Source: RUG100 sp963542695
GTDB lineage: Bacteria; Bacillota; Clostridia; Peptostreptococcales; Anaerovoracaceae
Direction of reading: 5' to 3'
Assembly (NCBI GenBank): GCA_963542695.1
Contig: CAUTYX010000010.1
Coordinates: 1 to 64,000 of the forward strand
Length of the DNA stretch: 64,000 nt
A program made the translations under genes and the position numbers. The notes under the pieces are model-generated. The model saw only the letters and a program-made list of their open reading frames with translations. It was not told the DNA's origin and did no database searches. This document shows, in pieces, positions 44,162 through 53,531 of this stretch; the stretch's first letter is position 1, and each line of letters begins with the position of its first letter.

Positions 44162-45769
44162 TTACCTTTCTTTACGACGTCGTGCCGAAATGAAGCTTAC
44201 GGCAGAAAGTCCCATTAACAATGCTAACAACCCTGCTCGAGATTCATCCCCGGTATCAACCGGTTTTTTATGGCGGCTATTACGGTTGTGATTCTGCGAA
44301 TCGGTAGAACCGCCATTTGCCTTAGTCACTTTCAAATTGCCGTATTCAACAGTAATAACGTAGTTATCTTTATCCGTTCCCGGCTGGAGAATATAGGTAA
44401 AGGTGTTTTTAGAGGTTCCCACCTTGGTGCGAGATCCTGTTACATTTATCTTAGCGCCTTCTCCTTTCGCCCAGCCATCGCCGGTGGTTATAATTTTTTT
44501 GTTACGGAGTGGTTTGCCGTTGTATTTCTTTTCAGCATCGCCACTCTTTAAATGAATACGTCTTGGTGTAACGGAAAGCTTTCCGTTCTCTGTAGTGACA
44601 TTTGCAAATTGTGCTGTTACCTCCTTGCCGTTTCCATCTTTAATAATAACTGAAACAATCTTATTAGCAACAGTGCCATCTTTTACATTTTTAGCGCTTC
44701 CTTTTACAATGGCTGTAACTGTAAAACCTTCCGGCAATCCCGTAACGGTATATCCGTCATTGGTCAACGGTTTGCCATCATACATCTTCGTATCACTGGC
44801 AGCGATTACAAGAATTTTTGCTGTATTCTTTCCAATGGTCAGCGTACCTTCTTCTTTAGTAATGTTGTAATTGCTTTCTTTAAAGCCGTCTTTTGTCTTA
44901 TACGCAATGGTATTTGAAACAGAACCTTCTTCTGTAATGGAACCGGTTGCCACTACATCAGATACCTGATCTGCCACAAAGGCACCCTGGCCGGTTACCT
45001 GTGGTCTTTCAAGAGGTGTTCCATCATATTCTTTAGTTGCCGATTCACTAACCAGGTGTACTGCCTTTGGAGTAATTCTAAGGCTTCCGTTGTTTTTCAC
45101 AATTTCCTTAAACTGATTTGTTACATCACTACCTTCTTGGTTACGAATGATAACATTTTTAATTGTATTTTCTACATTTCCCTCTTCTACGTCTGTAACG
45201 GTACCTGTGATTTTAACCTCTGCCGTGTAGTTTTCGAAGCCTTCCGGCATTGTTACATCGGCTTGTTTTGCAGTCAGCGGCTTTCCGTCATACACTTTGG
45301 TTTTAGTAGGCGCTGTAACAACGATTGCTTTTTCCGATTTGGTAATAGTCAAGGTTCCTTCTGTTTTGGTAATGTTGTAATTTTCCGGCTTGAATCCGGC
45401 TTTTTTCGTAAAGGTAATGGCATTGGTTACAGAGCCGACTTTGGTGATGGAGCCGGTTGCCTTCACGTCTGAAACTTCTCCGGAGACAAAACCATCACCA
45501 CCTACGGTTACAGCGGTATTTGTCAGTGACTTTCCGTCATACTCTTTAGCCGCACTTTTACTGGTAAGAGTAACTTGGCGTTTTGCAACGGTTAGCATTC
45601 CGTCAGTGGTAGTAATCTTAGCAAATTGAGAGGTTACGTCCTGTCCATCTTTTTTAATAACCACTTTTTTCACTGTATTTGCAACAGTACCGGCATCTGT
45701 TATAGTTCCCACTACAGTTACTTCTGCCGTAAAGCCGGCCGGTAGTCCCGTAATGTCATATCTTTTTTC
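44162..45769 (-). CDS. C-terminal part of a YDG-repeat surface protein with wall-sorting signal (after an in-frame TAA)
   Basis: This is the 3' continuation, in the same frame, of the gene at 45770-51034. It starts directly after the TAA at 45770-45772 with E-K-R-Y-D-I-T-G-L-P-A-G-F, where sister repeats read LQEKGYDITGLPAGF, so CAA to TAA explains the break. It holds the remaining YDG-type repeats (about five: KEYDGKSL, KVYDGKPL, KEYDGTPL, KMYDGKPL, KKYNGKPL), a polar linker, and a sorting signal with PVDTGDES, a hydrophobic helix and RRRKER. The first alternative start after the TAA is a GTG at 45712. Without readthrough the exported protein has no anchor. Together the two parts form a 2,290-residue protein. 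Confidence 0.82.
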   Translation of the reverse strand, partial: EKRYDITGLPAGFTAEVTVVGTITDAGTVANTVKKVVIKKDGQDVTSQFAKITTTDGMLTVAKRQVTLTSKSAAKEYDGKSLTNTAVTVGGDGFVSGEVSDVKATGSITKVGSVTNAITFTKKAGFKPENYNITKTEGTLTITKSEKAIVVTAPTKTKVYDGKPLTAKQADVTMPEGFENYTAEVKITGTVTDVEEGNVENTIKNVIIRNQEGSDVTNQFKEIVKNNGSLRITPKAVHLVSESATKEYDGTPLERPQVTGQGAFVADQVSDVVATGSITEEGSVSNTIAYKTKDGFKESNYNITKEEGTLTIGKNTAKILVIAASDTKMYDGKPLTNDGYTVTGLPEGFTVTAIVKGSAKNVKDGTVANKIVSVIIKDGNGKEVTAQFANVTTENGKLSVTPRRIHLKSGDAEKKYNGKPLRNKKIITTGDGWAKGEGAKINVTGSRTKVGTSKNTFTYILQPGTDKDNYVITVEYGNLKVTKANGGSTDSQNHNRNSRHKKPVDTGDESRAGLLALLMGLSAVSFISARRRKER

Positions 45770-47100
45770 TTATAAGAGTTTTCCATCGTATTTCTTGGTA
45801 GCTGATTTTGCTTTAATTACAATGGCTGTACTGTTTTTCGTAACAGCCAGTGTTCCCTCTTCTTTTGTGATTTTGTAATTGCTGTCTTTAAATCCACTTT
45901 CTTTTGTAAAAGAAATGGTGTTTTTAACAGTATCTTCTTCCGTAATGGTTCCCGTAGCCTCTACCTTAGATACTTCTCCTGCCACAAAAACATTCTGACC
46001 CGTTACAGTAGGCCTCTCCAGTGGCATCCCATCGTATTCTTTGGTGGCACTTTCACTAGTTAATGTAACTTCTTTTGGAGTAACAGAAAGAGTTCCATTG
46101 TTTTTGGTAATTTCCGTAAATTGGTCTGTTACATCATTACCGGATGGGTCACGAACAACAACCTTTGTAATCTTGTTGGCAACATTTCCTTGTTCTACAT
46201 CAACTACAGAACCGACAATCGTCGCTTCCACAGTATAGTTTTCAAAGCCTGCCGGCAACATTACTTCCGGTTTCGTAGCCGAAAGGGTTTTTCCATCATA
46301 GGTTTTGCTTTTGGTAGGAGCTGTCACCACAATAGCTTTTTCAGATTTTGTAACAGTAAGCGTTCCTTCCGTCTTTGTGATATCGTAGTTTTCCGCTCTA
46401 AATCCACCATTGGTTTTATAAGTAATGGTGTTGGTCTTACTTCCTACTTTTGTAATAGAGCCGGTAGCTTTTACATCAGATACTTCTCCGGTCACGAAAC
46501 CATCACCGGTAACAGTCACAATGGAGCTGGTCAACGGTTTTCCATCATATGATTTGGTGCGGCTGTCACTAGTCATAATTACCTTTCTTTTGGTGACAGT
46601 CAACGTGCCGTTAATCGTCGTTATATTGGAAAATTGAGAAGTAACATCTTTTTCTCCGTACTTGATTATTACTTTGGTAATGGCATTTTCTGTTGTACCG
46701 GCATGAACAATAGAGCCTTCCACCGTAACAGTTGCCGTAAAGCCGGCCGGTAGTCCGGTAATGTCATATCCTTTCTCTTGTAACGGTTTTCCGTCGTATT
46801 TCTTGGTATCCGATTTTGCCGTAATAACAATAGCTGCACTGTTTTTTGTAACAGTAAGGTTTCCTTCTTTTTTAGTGATTTGGTAGTTGCCTTCCTTAAA
46901 TCCTGCTTCTTTAGTAAAGGAAATGGTATTTATTACAGATCCTTCTTCTGTAATGGTTCCCGTAGCCACCACCTTAGATACTTCTCCCGGTACAAAGCCG
47001 CTCTGCCCACTAACAGTAGGCTTTTCAAGAGCCGTTCCGTCGTATTCCTTTGTGGCACTTTCACTGATAAGAACAACTTTTTTGGGTGTTACGCACAAAG
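44300..47100 (-). repeat. Higher-order tandem repeat, about 1.0 kb period, inside the surface-protein gene
   Basis: Fourteen Y(D/N)G modules of about 80-90 residues occur. From the fourth on they form an ordered set of four types repeated nearly three times. The KEYDG-type module starts near 47035, 46028 and 45021 on the plus coordinate, a spacing of about 1.0 kb each. Bounds are approximate. Confidence 0.75.
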
Positions 47101-50100
47101 TTCCATTGACCTTTTTAACATTGGTAAAGTAGCCAGTTACATCTTTCCCGGATGAATCACGAATAATAAAACCGTCTACTACAATGTTTTCTGCCGTTCC
47201 GACATCTTTCTGACTACCGCTGGTACTTGCTTCTACTTTGTAGCCTTTCGGCAGGCCGGTCCATGTTACTTTTGAATTTGCCAGGGCGGTGCCGTCGTAC
47301 GTCTTCTCAGCAGAATCTGCTTTTAGTTCCACTTCCTTTTCATTGGGAGTGACCTTTAGTGTTCCTAAAATGCTTTCTACGTTGTAGTTATCTTTCTTGG
47401 TATTTCCCCATTCTATCGTATATTCATTTTTACTGCTGCCTACATCAGTTTGGAAACCGGTAGTCGTAACGGTAACAGTATCTTTTCCTTTTAGGCCGCT
47501 GATTTCACTATTTTTGTTTTTCAGTGGCGTCCCATCGTAAGCTTTGGTGTCAGAAGCTGTAGTAATCTTTAAATCTGCTTTTTTTATATCCAGCTGTCCG
47601 TCTGTCACTTTAATAGTGGTAGTGTATTTATGACTGTTGGCACCGGTTACGGAAAAATCGTCTTTCTTAAGATTCATCGGGTATGTGCCCACATCTTTTC
47701 CCGTTGCCTCCTTCGTCACCGTATTTACAGAAACACCGGCAGGAAGGGATGTAATAGTCTTGCCCGCAAGTTCATAGGACATCTCGTATCCCGTAGCAGA
47801 TTGGTTCAGTCCATTGTAAATTTTTTCTTCTTTTTTTCCGGTTATTGTAATAACCAAATTTTCTTTCTTTACCCATTTGGCTTTTAAAACATTCTCGGAC
47901 AAATTGTCCACACCAACATCAGCTCCTGGCGTAAAGTCTCCGTCAGCACTCTCCCATCCATCAAAGTAATATCCATCCGGTGCTGTAAAGCCGACCTGCT
48001 CCGGCGACAGCACTTTTAGTGCTGTGTTATTTGTAAGATCCGTTTTTCCATTTACACTTTGTTTGTATGTAGACTGTTCCATTCCACTGGCGACAGGATA
48101 ATTGCTCCGGTATTCCAACCGGGTGGATTTTGCGGCATCTCCATAGACTGCATGTAATGTTATATTTCCCGGAACAACAAGAGCATCTCCTTCGTAGTAA
48201 ATATCACCGGAATCATCCTTCCAGTACAGGAACACTTTTCCTTCCGGCGGTGTTACATTTTTCCCCGACCGGACATCGGCTTCACTGCCTTCAAGGTAGT
48301 CTTTTTCATCGACAACAGTGCCGGAGCCTTCTCCGACATCATAGGTAACGTTTACCTTTTCTGTACTGACATAATATGGATATAGCTCTAAATCTTCTTG
48401 CACCTTGGCTTTAAAGTTCCATTTTTTGTAGACTTTTCCGGTTTTTGTAGCCCAGCCGAGCCACTTGTATCCTTCCGGAACAGTAACTTTATAGTTGGAA
48501 TCACCTTGTACAATGACATGACCGGCAGCATCTACCACAGTAGGAAGCTTTCCAACATCCACCGGCTCCCCGTAGGCAAGCTTGATGTTGTCGATGCCTT
48601 CACCGCTTATTGTCAAATGCACTAACCCATGGACAGCAGGCGGCTCCCATTTTGCATAGGCCACCACATCATTTGCCGGCATGGTCTCGGTAAATCGGAA
48701 GGGTTCTGTCCCACTTTTATCTTTAAACCATCCTTTAAATTGATAGGCTTCATCAAGGCCTTCCGGTCTTGATGGCGTATAAAAGTTGCCCAGCATACTC
48801 TTTCCGTAGGTAAGAGGTACACTTTTATCTATCGTATTGTAATTGTAAAAATCCAGATTGTAGGTGTTTCTTTCATAGCGAATATCCAGCATTCCCGTAT
48901 AATAAGAAATCCTCTGGTTAACGCTGCCGCTATGCCATGTAATACCTCCATCGGTACTAAAGGAAGATACTGTAAATCCCCGGTATTTATTGCTTAACGC
49001 AAATCGACCGTTGATACCGGTTTTGGTGGAGTTGGTTGCTTCTGCAGGCCAGCTGCCGTCTACATTTTGTTTAAAGTGATTGATTCTCCCTGATCCTACT
49101 GCCGGAGATCGGTACACGCTAATTTCTTTCTCACTTCCATATGCACTGAGATTATCAAATAAAAACGAATCCAAAAAAGTCAGTGTTCCTGTATTTCCAC
49201 GGTTTCTCCATTTTCCCTCCGGCCACGTGTAACCGTTTTGCGCCAGAGTCTGTCCATACAGCCCTGTCATGGTTTGTGTAGGAACCGGCGTATACGTATT
49301 TGCATAAAAATTAATAGTCAACAAGTTTCGATCGTAATACACATTCAAAACTGTGGTTCCATCTCCATTGACAGTAGCAGAAACGGTTTTACTGCTATTA
49401 AAAGTAAATCCCGGAAAATCTTTATTTTTGTCATAAGGTGTTGCATTAACTTGGCTTTCCGTTGGTGCGGTACGTTTCTCAGAGGAAACATAATCGTAGG
49501 TCTTACTTGCCTCCGGTACATCTTTTTTATCGTTTACAGATTGCTTCCAGAATACAACAGTGTATCCGGTATCCGGTAATTTTTCCCAAACAGCATGAAG
49601 TGTCAAATCGCCATGGAGTTCTTCCCCAAAAAAGTAATTAGATGAAGTAGCACCAGCCTCTTTAGACCATCCCTTAAACGCATATCCCGGTCGTTTAGGA
49701 ACCTTAGGATAAGCTGTACGACCTCCTACCGGCACAAAGGCGGGTTCGATATATGTCCCTTCGTTTCCTGTATCAAAGTACACGTAGTTTCCTTTTTCTG
49801 TCTTAGGATACAGTTTTATGGACGTTTCCTCAAAAGATACAGTTTCCCCTACTGCAATGGCATCTCCTGTTAACTCTTTGTTTCGATACCAGGCCACTAT
49901 ACTTTCTGACGAGGACTCCGTTTGAATTTTTACATCGGCAGTATTAACGGTTTCTCCCAAAATACCGGTTTCCGTTGTGGCCACTCGGCCTTGCTGATCC
50001 ATAAAGAAGATATATCTGGCTTCTTTAAACACCGGGTACAAATCTATGGTTTCCGTCTTCTTAACAGAAGCCTTTTGCTCTTTAAAAGCTTTTACAGTTT

Positions 50101-51034
50101 CAGTATCTGCTCCTTTTGTTTTAGCCCATCCGGTAAAGACATATCCCTCTTTTTCCGGTGTCTTTGGACTGTATAGCGTCTCACCGTCTTTAACCTTTTG
50201 CTCCCATTTGCTGATGACTGTTCCATCTGCATCATGAAAACGATAGGTTGCAATAACCGGATCCCCTTGCCCGGAAATAATGTAGATAGAAAAAGAATTT
50301 GCCTGAAAAGAAGCTCCTTTGGCTCCGGCAACTCCTACTGTTGATACACTGCCATCATCGGATTGGTGCATCACTGTAAAATGCTCCCCTTTCACTGCTT
50401 TGTTTAAAGACATAGAAACCGCAACCGACTTTCCCTGTGCCGGCTGTATTTCATGGCCATATTTATCGGTAAAAGTAATATCAACACCAACAGCATCTTG
50501 CACTGTTTCCCCATCGCTAACGGCTGACACAGCTGCTTTTTCCGAAGCACCGGAGCTAACGGCAGTAAGAGACATAGTCGTTTCCTTTGGGAACACCCCT
50601 TGCTCTACCGAAGCCGTTACTGTAACACCATTTGCTGCTGTTTTATGAAAAGATTGCCTCGGCATGGCCTCCTTGGCGTCCTTTTCCTCTTTCTTAGACT
50701 CTTGTTCTTTGGTAGCGTCTTTAGCTTTATCGGAATACTTAGAACCACCATCTCCGGAGTTGTCTTTCTTTGCATCTCCGGTGTTGCCTTGGTGCATTCC
50801 GGCATCATCTTCTGTTTCCGGATTCTTTAATGAACCGGACGCGTGCTCTCTTTCCTCTTTATTTTTAGAAATCTCTGCATTTTGTTCTTTTTTATTCTGG
50901 TTTTCCGTGGTAACTGAGCTTCCTTTGGAAGAATCAATAGCCCAACCGTAATCTGTTGTGGAAATCACACCGGCAAAAAGCATACAGATGGAAACACTAA
51001 TGGCAATCCCTTTTTCTAACACCCTATTTTTCAT
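45770..51034 (-). CDS. Giant secreted InlB/YDG-repeat surface protein, N-terminal 1,754 residues before an in-frame TAA
   Basis: An exported protein probably used in surface adhesion or matrix contact. A signal peptide is clear (MKNRVLEKGIAISVSICMLFAG). A Lys/Glu/Ser-rich low-complexity stretch follows (about 35-125). Several Listeria-Bacteroides InlB-type repeats occur (EGYVFTGWAKTKG, GYAFKGWSKEAG, YQFKGWFKDKSG, YKWLGWATKTG, GYYFDGWESADG), then YDG-type Ig-like modules, nine in this part. The frame stops at TAA 45770-45772 inside the ninth module (KKYDGKLL-stop), but the same frame continues to a wall-sorting signal. The start is at 51034. Read alone, this part would be secreted, not anchored. 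Confidence 0.88.
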   Translation of the reverse strand: MKNRVLEKGIAISVSICMLFAGVISTTDYGWAIDSSKGSSVTTENQNKKEQNAEISKNKEEREHASGSLKNPETEDDAGMHQGNTGDAKKDNSGDGGSKYSDKAKDATKEQESKKEEKDAKEAMPRQSFHKTAANGVTVTASVEQGVFPKETTMSLTAVSSGASEKAAVSAVSDGETVQDAVGVDITFTDKYGHEIQPAQGKSVAVSMSLNKAVKGEHFTVMHQSDDGSVSTVGVAGAKGASFQANSFSIYIISGQGDPVIATYRFHDADGTVISKWEQKVKDGETLYSPKTPEKEGYVFTGWAKTKGADTETVKAFKEQKASVKKTETIDLYPVFKEARYIFFMDQQGRVATTETGILGETVNTADVKIQTESSSESIVAWYRNKELTGDAIAVGETVSFEETSIKLYPKTEKGNYVYFDTGNEGTYIEPAFVPVGGRTAYPKVPKRPGYAFKGWSKEAGATSSNYFFGEELHGDLTLHAVWEKLPDTGYTVVFWKQSVNDKKDVPEASKTYDYVSSEKRTAPTESQVNATPYDKNKDFPGFTFNSSKTVSATVNGDGTTVLNVYYDRNLLTINFYANTYTPVPTQTMTGLYGQTLAQNGYTWPEGKWRNRGNTGTLTFLDSFLFDNLSAYGSEKEISVYRSPAVGSGRINHFKQNVDGSWPAEATNSTKTGINGRFALSNKYRGFTVSSFSTDGGITWHSGSVNQRISYYTGMLDIRYERNTYNLDFYNYNTIDKSVPLTYGKSMLGNFYTPSRPEGLDEAYQFKGWFKDKSGTEPFRFTETMPANDVVAYAKWEPPAVHGLVHLTISGEGIDNIKLAYGEPVDVGKLPTVVDAAGHVIVQGDSNYKVTVPEGYKWLGWATKTGKVYKKWNFKAKVQEDLELYPYYVSTEKVNVTYDVGEGSGTVVDEKDYLEGSEADVRSGKNVTPPEGKVFLYWKDDSGDIYYEGDALVVPGNITLHAVYGDAAKSTRLEYRSNYPVASGMEQSTYKQSVNGKTDLTNNTALKVLSPEQVGFTAPDGYYFDGWESADGDFTPGADVGVDNLSENVLKAKWVKKENLVITITGKKEEKIYNGLNQSATGYEMSYELAGKTITSLPAGVSVNTVTKEATGKDVGTYPMNLKKDDFSVTGANSHKYTTTIKVTDGQLDIKKADLKITTASDTKAYDGTPLKNKNSEISGLKGKDTVTVTTTGFQTDVGSSKNEYTIEWGNTKKDNYNVESILGTLKVTPNEKEVELKADSAEKTYDGTALANSKVTWTGLPKGYKVEASTSGSQKDVGTAENIVVDGFIIRDSSGKDVTGYFTNVKKVNGTLCVTPKKVVLISESATKEYDGTALEKPTVSGQSGFVPGEVSKVVATGTITEEGSVINTISFTKEAGFKEGNYQITKKEGNLTVTKNSAAIVITAKSDTKKYDGKPLQEKGYDITGLPAGFTATVTVEGSIVHAGTTENAITKVIIKYGEKDVTSQFSNITTINGTLTVTKRKVIMTSDSRTKSYDGKPLTSSIVTVTGDGFVTGEVSDVKATGSITKVGSKTNTITYKTNGGFRAENYDITKTEGTLTVTKSEKAIVVTAPTKSKTYDGKTLSATKPEVMLPAGFENYTVEATIVGSVVDVEQGNVANKITKVVVRDPSGNDVTDQFTEITKNNGTLSVTPKEVTLTSESATKEYDGMPLERPTVTGQNVFVAGEVSKVEATGTITEEDTVKNTISFTKESGFKDSNYKITKEEGTLAVTKNSTAIVIKAKSATKKYDGKLL

Positions 51035-51290
51035 TACATTCCAACTTTCCTACACTACACAATACATCTCTAACAACAATCACAATACTGTTCGCTTTTA
51101 TTTTTTCATGCACACAAACAGAGGAGGCTTGGCATTATATTTCTTTGCTCTATATACATGTATCAAGTTTCCTCTGTTCATTACCTTGTGCTACTGTTTT
51201 ATATACACCTATAATATACCATAAAATCATATTATTTATATTATTATCTTGTTCAAATTTACCGTTATATCGTCTCTATGACAATTACAA
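51035..51290. other. Gap upstream of the surface-protein gene
   Basis: About 250 nt of AT-rich leader. On the minus strand TTGATA near 51165 and TATAAT near 51138 could be promoter parts, but their 21-nt spacing is too long to claim. A weak GGAAAG ribosome site precedes the start. Nothing else is visible. Confidence 0.3.
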
Positions 51291-51337
51291 AAAACAACGC
51301 CACAAAGAGGTTGTATCTCCCATTACAGCGTTGTTTT
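51291..51337 (-). terminator. thiT terminator
   Basis: AAAACAACGC pairs with GCGTTGTTTT (10 bp) around a 27-nt loop, followed by TTGTAATTG on the minus strand, about 45 nt past the thiT stop. Confidence 0.8.
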
Positions 51338-51382
51338 CCATGAATTTTTATAGGCTTATTTTTTTCTTTCCCCCAAGTCCTT

Positions 51383-52021
51383 TTAGAATTTATCTCTGAG
51401 TCCTTCCAATGCCCGTCTTACAGGTGGCACACACAAAACCGCAACGGTAATGGCACCTTCTGCTGCAATATAGGTAAAGTTATACCACAAAGACCAGGTT
51501 ACGGCATTGAAATTTTCCGGTGCATTGGCTCCAAAGAACACAACGCCGGAGATAAACACACAGATATAACGTCCCAGTATACCAATCAAGTAGGCTTTCA
51601 ATAAGCCATAATTGCTCTTTCTTGCAATACCGCCTAATCCCATAGCTCCAAAGGCCAGAGGATAATCCAACAACATCTGCACAGGATGAATTACATATCC
51701 ACCAATAAGCAAATTCAGCAGTCCCAAAACCATTCCCGCCATAACGCCTCTTCTTGTTCCCAGAATATAGGCACACAAAGCAATAGGAAGCATAGAAAGC
51801 GGTGTAATGGCACCACCTTGTGGCATGGAAAACAATTTAAACAGTCCCAGTACATATCCCATAGCCACCAGCAGCGCAGAAACAGTCAGCACCTTAGCAT
51901 CTACTTTCCCTCGATCTTCTTTTTTAGGAATTAAAATCAACACGAAAAAGGCAACGATGATGATAATCAAAATAGCCTGTCCACCTTTTGAGGCAATAAA
52001 TCCCGGCAAGCTTTCAAACAT
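51383..52021 (-). CDS. thiT: ThiT-type thiamine ECF transporter S component
   Basis: The substrate-binding membrane subunit of an energy-coupling-factor transporter, taking up thiamine. It has about six hydrophobic segments in 212 residues. The region LSMLPIALCAYILGTRRGVMAGMVLGLLNLLIGG, then YPLAFGAMGLGG, is the ThiT signature. The ATG at 52021 has AAAAGGAGG; an upstream Met in frame lies in the riboswitch expression region. The TPP riboswitch in its leader fixes the substrate as thiamine with good confidence. The shared ECF ATPases are elsewhere. Confidence 0.93.
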   Translation of the reverse strand: MFESLPGFIASKGGQAILIIIIVAFFVLILIPKKEDRGKVDAKVLTVSALLVAMGYVLGLFKLFSMPQGGAITPLSMLPIALCAYILGTRRGVMAGMVLGLLNLLIGGYVIHPVQMLLDYPLAFGAMGLGGIARKSNYGLLKAYLIGILGRYICVFISGVVFFGANAPENFNAVTWSLWYNFTYIAAEGAITVAVLCVPPVRRALEGLRDKF

Positions 52022-52027
52022 AAAAAA

Positions 52028-52047
52028 TCCTCCTTTTACATAGGAGG
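52028..52047 (-). promoter_or_regulatory. Shine-Dalgarno-sequestering hairpin of the thiT leader
   Basis: CCTCCT pairs with the ribosome site AGGAGG (7-nt loop) immediately before TTTTTT-ATG. It lies between the TPP aptamer and the thiT start, so ligand binding could free or hide the ribosome site; the T-run also allows termination. Confidence 0.6.
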
Positions 52048-52073
52048 GGAACAAGCAATCAACAAGCTTCTAT

Positions 52074-52195
52074 CCATTTCCCTGCGCCGGCATTATCCGG
52101 ATCAGGTAATAAGGGTACTACCACGCTCAATTTGGACTCTCTCATTATGGATTGCCAAAATTGCAGGTTACTCTCAGCAAATGCTCCCCTAAAAT
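52074..52195 (-). promoter_or_regulatory. TPP riboswitch (THI element)
   Basis: On the minus strand GGGGAGCATTTGCTGAGA opens the aptamer, a variable arm follows, and ACCTGATCCGGATAATGCCGGCGCAGGGAA closes it as two adjoining conserved blocks. CTGAGA and the ACCTGATC-GG-TAATGCC-GCG-AGGGAA blocks are the TPP consensus. It precedes thiT. An AT-rich inverted repeat (about 52190-52220) lies just upstream. The rest of the gap to mutY shows no gene. Confidence 0.95.
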
Positions 52196-52367
52196 AAGTA
52201 ACACTGGTGTTACCTTATTCTTTTCTTCCGGTTTTGTCAACCAAGGTAAATTTGCTACAATAGCGCTATGTCTGTTACTATACCTTTATGAAAAAGATAT
52301 GAAAAAGAGCTTATACTCAAAGCAAACCTCTATAACCAAAACGACGCAATAAGTAAGAAAAGAACCA

Positions 52368-53516
52368 ATGGAACATAACGAAACCCCCTTTACTGAAAAT
52401 TTATTAGTTTGGTACAATTCTCACAAACGAGATCTGCCATGGCGCCGAGATCCTTCTCCCTATCATGTTTGGATTTCAGAAATTATGTTGCAGCAAACCA
52501 GGGTCGAGGCTGTCAAGGGCTATTATTCCAGATTTTTAGAAACACTTCCCACCATTGACCATTTGGCCAAGGCGGAGGAAAATGTATATTTAAAACTATG
52601 GGAAGGATTAGGTTACTATAGCCGGGTTCGTAATTTGCATAAAACTGCCAAAGTAGTTGTTATGGATTACCATGGTCAACTTCCATCAAACTACACAAAA
52701 TTATTAAAACTCCCGGGAATCGGACCCTACACGGCAGCTGCCATCGCTTCTATTTCTTTTGGGCAGCCAATCCCTGCTATTGATGGGAACTTGCTGCGGA
52801 TATTTTCACGTCTCACAGAATACAAAGACAGCATTCTTACCACAACTGCAAAAAAAGAAGCCGATGCATTTTTTAAAAGACACATTTCTATAAAAGAGCC
52901 GGGTTCTTTTAACCAAGGGCTTATGGATTTGGGTGCCGGTATTTGCCTTCCAAATGCCCAGCCTCACTGTCAGGAATGTCCGCTGTCAAAAGATTGCCTG
53001 GCTTTTCTTCATGGAACACAAATGCAGCTTCCCAATCGACCAAAACAAAAAAAGAAAACCATAGAAAAGAGAACGGTTTTCTTGATTCATGTAAATGACT
53101 CTATTCTCCTTGGAAAGCGGTCTGCCAAAGGTCTCTTAGCCGGTTTGTATGAATTTCCCGGCGTAGAAAAACACTTTTCCAAAAAAGCCGCTTTAGAATA
53201 CGTTGAAACACTGGGCTTTGAGCCTCTTCGTATCCATCGCCTGCCCGATGCCAAGCACATTTTTTCCCACAAAGAATGGCACATGCGAGGCTACGAAGTC
53301 TTCACCAGTGGATGGACTGATTTCTCCCGCCAGGAACCCATGACAGAAAACGCCACCCAAGGAACAATGATTCACGACAATGCCACCTTTACAGAAACAG
53401 AGAGATTGATTCCCGGACAGCTATTTTTGGCTAACCAAGAAGAAGTTCTCTCCACTTGGAGCATTCCTTCCGCCTTTGCCGTCTATAAAGACTACCTTTT
53501 AGGAAACGAGGTATAA
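52368..53516 (+). CDS. mutY: A/G-specific adenine glycosylase
   Basis: Removes adenine mispaired with 8-oxoguanine or guanine. Catalytic Glu lies in ISEIMLQQTRVEAV near residue 40, the helix-hairpin-helix is LPGIGPYTAAAIASI near residue 115, and the catalytic Asp is in AIDGNLLRIFSR near residue 140. The [4Fe-4S] motif C-X6-C-X2-C-X5-C is CLPNAQPHCQECPLSKDC near residue 196. A NUDIX-like C-terminal domain for 8-oxoG reading follows (about 235-380), with AGLYEFPGVEK. Length is 382 residues. It is monocistronic on the plus strand and converges with an MBL gene. Confidence 0.95.
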   Translation: MEHNETPFTENLLVWYNSHKRDLPWRRDPSPYHVWISEIMLQQTRVEAVKGYYSRFLETLPTIDHLAKAEENVYLKLWEGLGYYSRVRNLHKTAKVVVMDYHGQLPSNYTKLLKLPGIGPYTAAAIASISFGQPIPAIDGNLLRIFSRLTEYKDSILTTTAKKEADAFFKRHISIKEPGSFNQGLMDLGAGICLPNAQPHCQECPLSKDCLAFLHGTQMQLPNRPKQKKKTIEKRTVFLIHVNDSILLGKRSAKGLLAGLYEFPGVEKHFSKKAALEYVETLGFEPLRIHRLPDAKHIFSHKEWHMRGYEVFTSGWTDFSRQEPMTENATQGTMIHDNATFTETERLIPGQLFLANQEEVLSTWSIPSAFAVYKDYLLGNEV

Positions 53517-53531
53517 ATGCCGATTTTCACT

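Noticed and set aside
44300..47100. CRISPR-like array from the regularly spaced repeats
   Set aside because: Repeats are long coding modules of about 250 nt with codon-level divergence, not short identical repeats with unique spacers.
2609..51034. Reassignment of TAA/TAG to a sense codon in this genome
   Set aside because: Nearly all genes here end cleanly in TAA or TAG at family-typical lengths and show no readthrough extension, so a changed code does not fit. Only local suppression, mutation or error remain.
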